Below are positions 7,588 to 14,352 of a stretch of 18,851 nucleotides of DNA, piece after piece. Source of the DNA: CAZCBJ01 sp964496705 (GTDB taxonomy: Bacteria > Chloroflexota > Anaerolineae > Anaerolineales > Anaerolineaceae); NCBI GenBank assembly GCA_964496705.1, contig CAZCBJ010000061.1, forward strand, positions 1 through 18,851, written 5' to 3'. The notes beneath the pieces were generated by a model. The model saw only the letters and a list, made by a program, of their open reading frames with translations. It did not search any database and had not been told where the DNA came from. Each line of letters begins with the position of its first letter. The stretch's first letter is position 1. The position numbers were made by a program, and so were the translations under genes.

Positions 7588-8607
7588 ATGCTACAGTCCA
7601 TCATGACCCAACCCGGTGTGATCGAGTTCCGCAACATCCCCAAACCCGAGCCGGCCGATGACGAAGTGCTCGTCCAGATGAAACGCATCGGTGTGTGCGG
7701 ATCGGACATCCATGTCTTCCACGGTCAACATCCCTACACCAGCTACCCCATCGTCCAGGGACACGAGGTCAGCGGGCTGGTGGCGGGCTGGGGCAGGAAC
7801 GTCAGCGGTTTCAGCGCGGGCGACGTGGTCACTTTCATGCCCCAGGTGGTCTGCGGTGAGTGCTATCCCTGCACCCACGGCAACTACCATATCTGCGACA
7901 ACCTCAAGGTGATGGGATTCCAAACCGACGGCGCCGGGCAGGAATTCTTCCCGGTCAAAGCCGACCTGGTGCTGAAGATGCCGCCGGAGGTGAACGCTGA
8001 CCAGGCCGCCATGATCGAGCCGGTCTCAGTGGCGGTGCATGCCGTGCGACGCGGCGGCGAGGTGCGCGGCAAGAACGTGCTGGTGCTGGGCGCCGGCACC
8101 ATCGGCAGCCTGACCGCCCAGGTGGCCAAAGCGCTGGGAGCGCGAGCGGTGATGGCCACCGACATCAACGAGTACAAGATTCGCAAGGTAATCGAATGCG
8201 GCGTGGATTTTGCCGCCAACACCCAGTCCGAAACCCTGGGCGACGCCATCCAGCGCGCTTTCGGACCCGACAAGGCTGACCTGATCCTCGAATGTGTCGG
8301 CTCGGAGACGACCATCACCCAGGCGGTGGCCAACGCGCGCAAAGGCACCACCATCGTCGTGGTCGGCGTGTTCGGTAAAAAGCCATTGGTGGACCTCGGC
8401 CTGGTGCAAGACCGCGAGCTGAGCCTGGTCGGCACGCTGATGTATCAAAAGAACGATTATCTCACCGCCGTCGAACTGGTGGCGGGGGGTAAAATTGCGC
8501 TGGACAAAATGATCACCCGCCGCTTCGCCTTCCGCGACTACCTCAAAGCCTATCACTTCATCGAAAACGCCAAAGGCAATACCCTCAAGGTGATGGTGGA
8601 ATTGTAA
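7588..8607 (+). CDS. Zinc-dependent medium-chain alcohol/polyol dehydrogenase
   Basis: A 339-residue medium-chain dehydrogenase of the sorbitol/threonine dehydrogenase type, oxidising a secondary alcohol or polyol with NAD. Catalytic zinc ligands are C37 (GVCGSD), H59-E60 (GHE) and probably E144. The structural zinc site is complete with C89, C92, C95 and C103. The Rossmann motif GAGTIG (168-173) and the acidic D192 after the second strand favour NAD over NADP. I use the ATG at 7588, with GAGGAG six bases upstream, rather than the TTG at 7513. The gene lies 89 bp after the MBL hydrolase gene on the same strand, which suggests a pathway for a released sugar or sugar alcohol. Exact substrate cannot be read from sequence. 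Confidence 0.93.
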   Translation: MLQSIMTQPGVIEFRNIPKPEPADDEVLVQMKRIGVCGSDIHVFHGQHPYTSYPIVQGHEVSGLVAGWGRNVSGFSAGDVVTFMPQVVCGECYPCTHGNYHICDNLKVMGFQTDGAGQEFFPVKADLVLKMPPEVNADQAAMIEPVSVAVHAVRRGGEVRGKNVLVLGAGTIGSLTAQVAKALGARAVMATDINEYKIRKVIECGVDFAANTQSETLGDAIQRAFGPDKADLILECVGSETTITQAVANARKGTTIVVVGVFGKKPLVDLGLVQDRELSLVGTLMYQKNDYLTAVELVAGGKIALDKMITRRFAFRDYLKAYHFIENAKGNTLKVMVEL

Positions 8608-8637
8608 AAAATAAACCACCCTGCGCCTGACGCGGGG

Positions 8638-8643
8638 TATGAT
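8638..8643 (+). promoter_or_regulatory. Possible -10 box upstream of the phosphoribosyltransferase
   Basis: TATGAT, five of six bases of the -10 consensus, directly follows a 7-bp imperfect stem (CCCTGCG/CGCGGGG, one G-U pair). No clear -35 is present. If used, the leader would be about 50 nt with a GGGAGGAA ribosome site. Confidence 0.25.
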
Positions 8644-8702
8644 AAACTTTAAGCAAGTTTACCAACACAACATCCAAAACAACCTGCTGGGAGGAACGTG
8701 CC

Positions 8703-9254
8703 ATGACCGAGCGTAAGACATATCCGGTGGACATTGCGGGGGTGCACCGCGAGCTGCGCCTGTTTGAGATCAAGCCGGGGCTGCGCATCGCGATCCTGAA
8801 TATCCTGGGGGACACCGAGCTGGTGCAGGCCTGCGCCAAAGCGCTGGCCGAGAAGCTGATGCGGGTGGAATACGATGTGCTGGTCACCGCGGAAACCAAG
8901 AGCATCCCGCTGGCGCACGCGCTGTCGGTGGAGACGGGCAAGCTGTATGTGATCCTGCGCAAGACCTACAAGCCCTACATGGGCGCCGCGCTGCAAGCCG
9001 AGACGCTTTCCATCACCACCGGCGAGTCGCAGACGCTGTATCTGGACGAAAAGGACCGCGTCCTGATGAACGGCAAGAAAGTGGTCATCCTGGACGATGT
9101 GATCAGCACCGGCTCCACGCTGCAGGGCATGCGCCTGATCATCAGCCGTTCAGGGGCTGAGATTGTGGCCGAGTGCGCCATCTTCACCGAGGGCGAGCGC
9201 GCCAAATGGCGGGATGTGATCGCGCTGGGGCATCTGCCGGTCTTTACGGATTGA
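8703..9254 (+). CDS. Stand-alone PRPP-binding phosphoribosyltransferase (APRT-like)
   Basis: A 183-residue type I phosphoribosyltransferase. The PRPP loop VVILDDVISTGST is at 127-139; the segment VLVTAETKSIPLAHAL (59-74) and the beta-flap region around YVILRKTYKPYMG resemble adenine/xanthine phosphoribosyltransferases. It would transfer ribose-5-phosphate from PRPP to a base, or act as a regulator using the same fold. GGGAGGAA before the ATG (8690-8696) gives a strong ribosome site. It is spaced 95 bp from the dehydrogenase gene and may have its own promoter. The gene after it is convergent. True apt genes usually have a slightly different N-terminus, so I do not give a symbol. Confidence 0.88.
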   Translation: MTERKTYPVDIAGVHRELRLFEIKPGLRIAILNILGDTELVQACAKALAEKLMRVEYDVLVTAETKSIPLAHALSVETGKLYVILRKTYKPYMGAALQAETLSITTGESQTLYLDEKDRVLMNGKKVVILDDVISTGSTLQGMRLIISRSGAEIVAECAIFTEGERAKWRDVIALGHLPVFTD

Positions 9255-9327
9255 GGAGCGTGAGTCGGGTTGGGTGATGCGTGATTTGTCTTTCCAATCC
9301 CGAATCAAAGTTCCCGAATCTCGTTGG

Positions 9328-9885
9328 CTACTGAAACGAATCAACCACCAGGCGCGAAGGCGCCGAGACATCTTCACATTCCGGCGACCCGCCGATGGGG
9401 CGGCCATTGGGGTCCTGGACGAGCAGGCGCAGCGCGCCGGGATGCCCGGGAAGGGTCACTTCAAGCACCAATGCGTCCAGCGTTGCGGCAGTGCACCAGT
9501 TGGACCAGGCAAAAGCCGCCTCGGTAATGGAATCGGCAGCCGGATCGAGAAGCAGTGCCGGGGCCTCGCCGGCGGCGGTGGAAAACTCAACCGGCAGTTG
9601 CCAGTCATTCTGGTTGTAGAGGCTGATCTGCGGTACACCCTGCAGCGTGCAGGGCTGCTCACCAAAGTTGGCGAGCTGGACGGCGCCAGTGATCATCCTG
9701 CCGCCCGCGTTCCAGCTCAGGCTAGCGGACAGGTCGCTCAGGCGGCATTTCCCACCCGGCGCGGGGATGGACTGGGCGGGCGGGCTGGACAGCGGCGTGC
9801 GCACGAACGGGCCAGACTGCTCGGGCAAAGCGCACGAGCCGAGGAGCATGAGAAGAAAATAAACGCTGCGATGAATTTTCTTCAC
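9328..9885 (-). CDS. DUF4232-like lipoprotein
   Basis: A 185-residue secreted lipoprotein: signal segment SVYFLLMLLGSC with C18 as the lipidated residue. After a Pro/Ser-rich linker comes a beta-sandwich-like domain starting KCRLSDL, with four cysteines (C47, C79, C131, C170) able to form two disulfides. The pattern Cys...GxxQLxNxGxxPCTLxGxPQ is typical of DUF4232 domains. The start is a GTG and no ribosome site precedes it; instead the leader is pyrimidine-rich. No in-frame ATG lies between the GTG and the preceding 24 bases I checked, and a later ATG (M13) would destroy the signal peptide. It follows the UroD-like gene by 95 bp on the same strand and converges with the phosphoribosyltransferase gene. 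Function unknown. Confidence 0.8.
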   Translation of the reverse strand: MKKIHRSVYFLLMLLGSCALPEQSGPFVRTPLSSPPAQSIPAPGGKCRLSDLSASLSWNAGGRMITGAVQLANFGEQPCTLQGVPQISLYNQNDWQLPVEFSTAAGEAPALLLDPAADSITEAAFAWSNWCTAATLDALVLEVTLPGHPGALRLLVQDPNGRPIGGSPECEDVSAPSRLVVDSFQ

Positions 9886-9980
9886 GGGGATGAAATGGAT
9901 GAAAAAGATAAAAGGGATAGAAGAAACAGAGAAAAGAAATTTCGTTGGTTTCGTTTATTCAAGATTTTGGTGATTTTCTT
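9886..9980 (-). other. Pyrimidine-rich leader tract (minus strand)
   Basis: On the plus strand, about 9886-9940 is almost free of cytosine and rich in GA and AAA, with a short direct repeat GGATGAAA at 9888-9895 and 9897-9904. On the minus strand this is a C/T-rich leader running into the GTG of the lipoprotein. The AT content is clearly higher than in the neighbours. It may be a relict of a dispersed low-complexity repeat. No gene is seen. Confidence 0.45.
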
Positions 9981-11048
9981 CTACCACGCAACCCCTTCAA
10001 AATCAGCCATGGCGCACCCGATGGCGGAAAAGGTTTTCTCAAACTGGTCGAGGGGGTATTCCTCGGTGCAGCCGATGACGAAACGCCCGCCCGGCGCGCC
10101 CTCCCACATCAGGTTGATCGTGTAAGCGTAGATTTCTTCCTCGCTGGAGAGAAAGAGGTTGCCGGGAAAGTTGACCCACACCACCTTGTCCGGCCAGGCG
10201 GCTTTGGCCTCTGCCACACTCAGGTCGCCCATCGGCGGCGGGGTGAAGGCTTCGATGATGGGCAGGTCGGTCTGCGCCAGCAGCTTATGCAGCGGGCGGT
10301 TGGAGCCGTCGTAATGGGCGATGGGATATTTTCCGGCGGCGCGCAGCACGGGCATCACGCGCGCATACACCGGCAGACAGACCTGGGAAAAGTGGCGCGG
10401 CGAAATGAATTTGCCAGAAACGTTGTCGCCAAACCAGATCACCTCGGCGGGGCTGCCAGCAGCCAGCTCAATTTGGCGGTCGTAGTGCTGGTCGAGGGCA
10501 TCCAGCAGCGCATCAAAGCCCGCGCGATCCTCGTACAACCCATCCGCCAAACCGGCAATCCCGGTCCACGCCACCAGCAGGGTCATAATCGGGATGGGCA
10601 TGATCTCGCCGATGACGAAACCCTTGTCGCCCATTTCACGCTCAGCCTCCAGCCACGGCTCATAATCCGGCTCGAAGGTGGTGTGGCGGAAGAAATATTC
10701 AGCAGCAGGGTAATCTTTGGGTCCGGTGATGAAATATTTCTGGATCCAGCGGCTGTGATAGGTGGGATCCAGGCGCGCTTCTTCGGTGAGCGTGCCGTAA
10801 GGGGTCTCGATGCGCGAATGGTAATAAGTTTCGCCGTTCTCGACGCGGGTTTCCTCCAGCAGCTCAACACCCTGATAAACCGTGCGGAAGATGCGCCGGG
10901 TTCCCATCAGGCTGAGGCCTTTGGCGTGCATGCGCCAGCCGGCTTCGGTGTCCGGCAGCAGCCAGGCGTAGATGTTCCACGGGGTGCGGTCTGAATGACC
11001 GCCGCGCAGGGTGGTGAGGATGCGCTCGCGCAGGGTCATAGAACTCAT
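9981..11048 (-). CDS. Uroporphyrinogen-decarboxylase-like (URO-D family) protein
   Basis: A 355-residue member of the URO-D superfamily, which includes heme-pathway decarboxylases and cobamide methyltransferases of the MtaA/CmuA type. Supporting segments are FGDNVSGKFISPRHF (about 207-220) and IAHYDGSN (243-250) on the expected TIM-barrel strands. The Zn-type H-x-C seen in MtaA appears here as HYDG, so it is neither a clear methyltransferase nor a true HemE. The ATG at 11048 overlaps the galactokinase TGA as ATGA, with GGAG just upstream, so the upstream in-frame extension to 11186 is not used. Translational coupling with galK suggests a shared substrate pathway, possibly sugar-related, but there is no direct evidence of that. 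It is the fifth gene of the putative operon starting at 14110. Confidence 0.85.
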   Translation of the reverse strand: MSSMTLRERILTTLRGGHSDRTPWNIYAWLLPDTEAGWRMHAKGLSLMGTRRIFRTVYQGVELLEETRVENGETYYHSRIETPYGTLTEEARLDPTYHSRWIQKYFITGPKDYPAAEYFFRHTTFEPDYEPWLEAEREMGDKGFVIGEIMPIPIMTLLVAWTGIAGLADGLYEDRAGFDALLDALDQHYDRQIELAAGSPAEVIWFGDNVSGKFISPRHFSQVCLPVYARVMPVLRAAGKYPIAHYDGSNRPLHKLLAQTDLPIIEAFTPPPMGDLSVAEAKAAWPDKVVWVNFPGNLFLSSEEEIYAYTINLMWEGAPGGRFVIGCTEEYPLDQFEKTFSAIGCAMADFEGVAW

Positions 11049-12187
11049 GCCGTCTCCACCGTGACGCCGCGGCTGGCGCGGCACAGATACACCTCGGCGC
11101 TGCGCCCGCAGCCCTGTTTGTAACCGGTTTTGAGACCTTCGATGAATTCGCCGGCGTGCTGCTCCTGAACCAGATTGACCGTGCAACCGCCGAAGCCCGC
11201 GCCGGTCAGACGCGCCCCCCAGCAGCCGGGCAGGCGGCGCGCCGTATCCACCAGCAGGTCGAGTTCCGGGCAGCTTACCTCGTAATCATCACGCAGCGAG
11301 GCGTGTCCGGCATACATCAGGCGTCCAAACCCGGCCGCGTCGCCGGCGGCCAGCAAGCGCATGGCGTCGTCCACCCGGGCACATTCGGTGACCACATGGC
11401 GGGCGCGCTTGCGCACCTCCTCGGGCAGCAGGTGGGCATTGCGGGCAAAATCTTCGGTGGAGACATCCCGCAGGGAGCGGATGGTGGGCAGGGCAGCTTT
11501 GAGCAGCGAAACGGCTTGTTCGCAGGCCGCGCGGCGCTGGTTGTAGGCCGAAGCCGCCAGGCTGCGCTTCACCCCGGAATTGGCAATGACGATCACGCTT
11601 CCGGCCGGCAGCGGCACGGCGCGCCAGGTCAGGTCGCGGGTGTCGAAGTAGACGGCGTGACCCTCAATGCCGTGGGCGCTGGCGAACTGATCCATCAGGC
11701 CACAATTGACACCCACGTATTTGTTCTCGGCCTCCTGGCTGAGCAGAGCCAGCCGCATCTTATCCGCTTCCCAGCCGCCCAGCGCCTGCCAGAGCGCAGC
11801 AAAAGCCACCTCCACCGCTGCCGAGGAGCTCAGCCCGGCGCCGATGGGCACGTCCGAGGTATAGGCGCCCTCCATGCCGCTCACCGCCAGGCCGTGCTGT
11901 TGCAGCACCCACGCCACCCCGGCGGGATACAGCGCCCATGCGGGCAGCGGCTGGCCGTCGATATCCCGGCGGGCTTCCAATTCGTCCAGACTGAAGGTCG
12001 CTTCCTGATGCAAATCCAACGCATGCAATCTGACCAGGCGGTCGTGGCGCGGGTCAGCAGCCAGGCGCACAGCGCGGTCAATAGCGGCAGGCAGCACAGC
12101 GCCGGCATTGTAGTCAATATGTTCCCCAAGCAGATTGACTCGGCCGGGCGCCGTGGAAAGGTGGCGGGCAGAAGGCAGCGGTCTCAA
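11045..12187 (-). CDS. galK: Galactokinase
   Basis: A 380-residue GHMP-family kinase that phosphorylates galactose at C1 with ATP (Leloir pathway). The galactokinase signature PGRVNLLGEHIDYN is at 14-27, the phosphate loop GAGLSSSAA at 116-124, the catalytic Asp in GLMDQF at about D166, and the C-terminal motif TGAGFGGC near 335-342. The usual N-terminal dozen residues before PGRVN are somewhat short. The start is TTG, whose last two bases and following A form the TGA stop of the upstream gene (4-bp overlap); GGGAGAA lies just before it. The Leloir partners galT and galE are not in the window. Galactose is likely, but closely related kinases act on galactosamine or arabinose, so substrate carries some uncertainty. 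Confidence 0.92.
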   Translation of the reverse strand: MRPLPSARHLSTAPGRVNLLGEHIDYNAGAVLPAAIDRAVRLAADPRHDRLVRLHALDLHQEATFSLDELEARRDIDGQPLPAWALYPAGVAWVLQQHGLAVSGMEGAYTSDVPIGAGLSSSAAVEVAFAALWQALGGWEADKMRLALLSQEAENKYVGVNCGLMDQFASAHGIEGHAVYFDTRDLTWRAVPLPAGSVIVIANSGVKRSLAASAYNQRRAACEQAVSLLKAALPTIRSLRDVSTEDFARNAHLLPEEVRKRARHVVTECARVDDAMRLLAAGDAAGFGRLMYAGHASLRDDYEVSCPELDLLVDTARRLPGCWGARLTGAGFGGCTVNLVQEQHAGEFIEGLKTGYKQGCGRSAEVYLCRASRGVTVETA

Positions 12188-12432
12188 TTCGTTTCTCCCA
12201 TCAATTTTAATTTTTGCGTGCGGGTGAAAGTCTTGATCTGCCGCTCGCGGCGCATGGCGGCGGAACGGTCCAACTGCGGCTCGACGTAAACCAGGCGCAC
12301 CGGGCGGCGCTGGCGGGTGTACCGCGAGCCGCTGCCGGCGTTGTGCTGGCGCTCACGCCGCAGGGGATCGGTGGTCCAACCGGTGTAGTAGCTTCCATCC
12401 GAACATTCGACGATATAGCAGAAGAACGCCAT
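12184..12432 (-). CDS. GIY-YIG domain mini-protein (UPF0213/YhbQ-like)
   Basis: An 82-residue protein consisting of one GIY-YIG nuclease-fold domain: CYIVECSDGSYYTGWTTD replaces the GIY...YIG core, followed by HNAG.GSRYT, RRPVRLVY and RRERQIK. The Arg and Glu of the family's active-site segments (about R25-R26, E63) are present, so it may be catalytic. It begins six bases after the TyrA-like stop and ends in a 4-bp overlap with galK, so it is cotranslated. The ribosome site is weak, consistent with coupling. The family is widespread, and its role in DNA processing is uncertain. Confidence 0.92.
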   Translation of the reverse strand: MAFFCYIVECSDGSYYTGWTTDPLRRERQHNAGSGSRYTRQRRPVRLVYVEPQLDRSAAMRRERQIKTFTRTQKLKLMGETN

Positions 12433-12438
12433 ATTCGT

Positions 12439-13419
12439 TCAGGATTGATCTTTGGGTTTGGGACGAATCCCGATCAGACGGCCAAGCATGCCTGCGCCGG
12501 GTCTGGCCTCAGCCCGTGGCAGGTCCCAGTTGGCCTGCTCGCGCTCAGCAGCCCACAGGATGCGCGCCTCAACCAGGCGCTGCATCAGGCGGGTGAGCTC
12601 TTCCTGATCGCGGGCATCCACCAGGTCGCGCAGCTCAATCAGGGCAGTGATCAGGTTGTTCAGCACGCGCAGGGTGTTCTCGCGGTTGAGGATGGCGGTC
12701 TTGCCCAGGACTTTTTCCTCGTTCAGGTTCAGCGCGGGGCTGGTGGCTTCGGCATAGGCGCGGCTGGCGACCTTGCGCGCCTCGCGCCAGCCGGGTTCAT
12801 CCAGGGTGGCTTTGAGCAGCGCAACGGCGGCCAGCTCGGGCAGGGTCTGGGTGGCAGCCAGCAGACCTTCGGCTTCGTAGGGATCCGCATACAGGGGATA
12901 CGCGCCCAGTAAACCGATCAGGTCAGAGACCAGGCGCAGCGCATCCTGGTGCGCGTCGGGCGGACTGGTGACCAGCATGACCGTCTTCTGGAACAGATCG
13001 GCATGAGCCGCCTGAGTGCCCACCGCGCTCTCGTCCAGGTAGCGGGCAGCCAACACCGGGGTCATGGAGACAAAATGGCGTTCGGCGGGCAGCCATTTGG
13101 CGGCTGACTTTTCAAAGATCACGCGCACGGGAGCGGTGTTGACCACCACAGCCCCGGCGCGCAGGTCATGGGCGATGGCTTTGAGCGTGTCCTCCACCTC
13201 ATCCACCGGCACGCACAGCACCACCAGGTCAGCCTCCCTGACCGCCTGGTTGAGATTGCGCACCGACTGGTCGAATGCGCCCATTTTTTGAGCGCGCTGG
13301 ACATTAGCCGGCTCGCGATCCACGCCCACCCGGCGCAGATTGGCTTTGTGCGCTTCCAGCGCCAGACCGATGGAAGTGCCGATCTGCCCCAGCCCTACCA
13401 CGGTGATTTGAACGGTCAT
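12439..13419 (-). CDS. Prephenate-dehydrogenase-like NAD(P)-binding protein, atypical
   Basis: A 326-residue protein with an N-terminal Rossmann fold (GLGQIG, 9-14; D34 at the end of the second strand favours NAD) and an all-helical C-terminal part like TyrA. The conserved catalytic His-Pro-Met of prephenate/arogenate dehydrogenases (GxHPM) appears here as SMTPV, with T120 where the His should be. The enzyme therefore probably does not decarboxylate prephenate. A perfect AGGAGGT ribosome site lies seven bases upstream of the ATG. The gene follows the M50 peptidase by 28 bp and runs into the GIY-YIG gene. It may be a related dehydrogenase on another acid, or an inactive paralogue. Substrate unknown. 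Confidence 0.88.
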   Translation of the reverse strand: MTVQITVVGLGQIGTSIGLALEAHKANLRRVGVDREPANVQRAQKMGAFDQSVRNLNQAVREADLVVLCVPVDEVEDTLKAIAHDLRAGAVVVNTAPVRVIFEKSAAKWLPAERHFVSMTPVLAARYLDESAVGTQAAHADLFQKTVMLVTSPPDAHQDALRLVSDLIGLLGAYPLYADPYEAEGLLAATQTLPELAAVALLKATLDEPGWREARKVASRAYAEATSPALNLNEEKVLGKTAILNRENTLRVLNNLITALIELRDLVDARDQEELTRLMQRLVEARILWAAEREQANWDLPRAEARPGAGMLGRLIGIRPKPKDQS

Positions 13420-13447
13420 TTTCGGACCTCCTGAGGTGAAATCAAGA

Positions 13448-14110
13448 TCAAAGGAAAATCAAGGGGTTGGCACCCATCAACAGCCGGTACAAATTGATGG
13501 CTACCGGGTTGATCAGCCAGCCCAACAGGTTGAAGCCCAGAAAAGGCAGCACCCAGGCCAGGACAACGAATATGATCGGACCGTAGGCTGAGATGCGCTC
13601 CAGGACACGCGACCAGGAGGGCGGCCAGAAATAGGCAGCCACTGACTCGCCGTCCAAAGGAGCGATGGGGATCAGATTGAAAAGCATCAACCACAGGTTG
13701 ATCATGATGAATTGGTTGAGAAATTGATACGGGGAAGGCAGAAAACCGACATCGCCGAGGAAAGCGGCTGACAGCCCCAGACGCAGGGGGATGGCAGCCA
13801 GAATGGCCATGATGAAATTGGACAACGGGCCGGACAGCGAAACCCACATGCCGCCCGCCGGAGAACGCCGGGTGAGATTGTAGGGATTGACCGGGACGGG
13901 TCTGCCCCAGCCAAAACCGACGGTCAAGATGAGCAGCGAACCGATGGGATCCAGATGCGCCAGGGGATTGAGCGTCACCCGCCTGTTGAGGCGCGGGGTG
14001 TTATCGCCGAAGTAATCAGCCGTCCAGGCATGGGCAAACTCGTGGACGGTGATGGCGATGACCAGGATGAAAATCCGGCTGATTATGGTGGGCAGGTCCA
14101 GACCAAACAT
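13448..14110 (-). CDS. Site-2-protease-type M50 metallopeptidase
   Basis: A 220-residue intramembrane zinc protease. HEFAH at 23-27 lies in the first membrane helix; NPLAHLDPIGSL (48-59), the SGPLSN turn (93-98) and NLIPIAPLDG (145-154), which supplies the third ligand D153, complete the S2P core. There is no PDZ or CBS domain, as in compact Chloroflexota and Firmicutes homologues. Such proteases cut membrane-spanning substrates, often anti-sigma factors. The ATG has no ribosome site; a TATAAT ends six bases upstream of it, so the mRNA is probably leaderless. It heads the minus-strand operon. Its target is not visible here. Confidence 0.93.
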   Translation of the reverse strand: MFGLDLPTIISRIFILVIAITVHEFAHAWTADYFGDNTPRLNRRVTLNPLAHLDPIGSLLILTVGFGWGRPVPVNPYNLTRRSPAGGMWVSLSGPLSNFIMAILAAIPLRLGLSAAFLGDVGFLPSPYQFLNQFIMINLWLMLFNLIPIAPLDGESVAAYFWPPSWSRVLERISAYGPIIFVVLAWVLPFLGFNLLGWLINPVAINLYRLLMGANPLIFL

Positions 14111-14115
14111 GGGAT

Positions 14116-14137
14116 GATTATAACATGGGGTATAATC
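14116..14137. promoter_or_regulatory. Symmetric bidirectional promoter with two leaderless starts
   Basis: GATTATA (14116-14122) and TATAATC (14131-14137) form a perfect 7-bp inverted repeat with an 8-bp spacer. Each arm is a consensus TATAAT -10 box, one for each strand. On the minus strand the -10 ends six bases before the ATG of the M50 gene (14110); on the plus strand it ends six bases before the GTG of the DUF951 gene (14143). Since transcription starts about seven bases after -10, both messages would begin at or next to the start codon. No strong -35 is seen on either side; these would lie in the opposite gene's first codons. Confidence 0.7.
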
Positions 14138-14142
14138 TGTAC

Positions 14143-14352
14143 GTGTTACCGGATTTGGGCCTGAACGACGTGGTGCGGCTGCGCAAACCTCATCCCTGCG
14201 GGGGATATGAATGGAATGTGGTGCGCCTGGGAGCCGACATTGGATTGGAGTGCCGCACCTGCGGACACCGCGTGTTGATCACCCGGCGCGAGCTGACTCA
14301 CCGCATGAAGAAGATCGTGACCAAAGCCAACCATGAGCCCCAAAAGCCCTGA
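14143..14352 (+). CDS. DUF951 family small zinc-ribbon-like protein
   Basis: A 69-residue protein. The core KPHPCGGYEWNVVRLGADIGLEC..CGHRVL is the DUF951 pattern, with C19, C37 and C40 likely binding metal, and a basic C-terminus. The family is found in Firmicutes and Chloroflexota and its function is unknown; nucleic-acid or ribosome association has been suspected. I place the start at the in-frame GTG at 14143, at the predicted transcription start, instead of the ATG at 14125, because a consensus -10 box lies between them. The 3' end overlaps the next gene by 20 bp in another frame. Confidence 0.85.
   Translation: MLPDLGLNDVVRLRKPHPCGGYEWNVVRLGADIGLECRTCGHRVLITRRELTHRMKKIVTKANHEPQKP

Noticed and set aside
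8622..8640. CCCTGCG/CGCGGGG stem after the dehydrogenase gene as a terminator
   Set aside because: It includes a G-U pair and is followed by TATGATAAAC, not a T-run; the TATGAT looks more like a -10 box.
9266..9320. Repeated TCCCGAATC motifs and a CGGGTTGG/CCAATCCCG pairing between convergent genes
   Set aside because: Two 9-bp copies and a bulged stem with a 20-nt loop are too weak to call a terminator or attachment site.
9274..10125. Long plus-strand frames opposite the lipoprotein and URO-D-like genes
   Set aside because: They are antisense shadows of genes with recognisable motifs, common in GC-rich DNA.
9981..11186. URO-D-like protein start extended to 11186
   Set aside because: The extra 46 residues are Arg-rich noise inside galK; the ATGA overlap with GGAG at 11048 is the better start.
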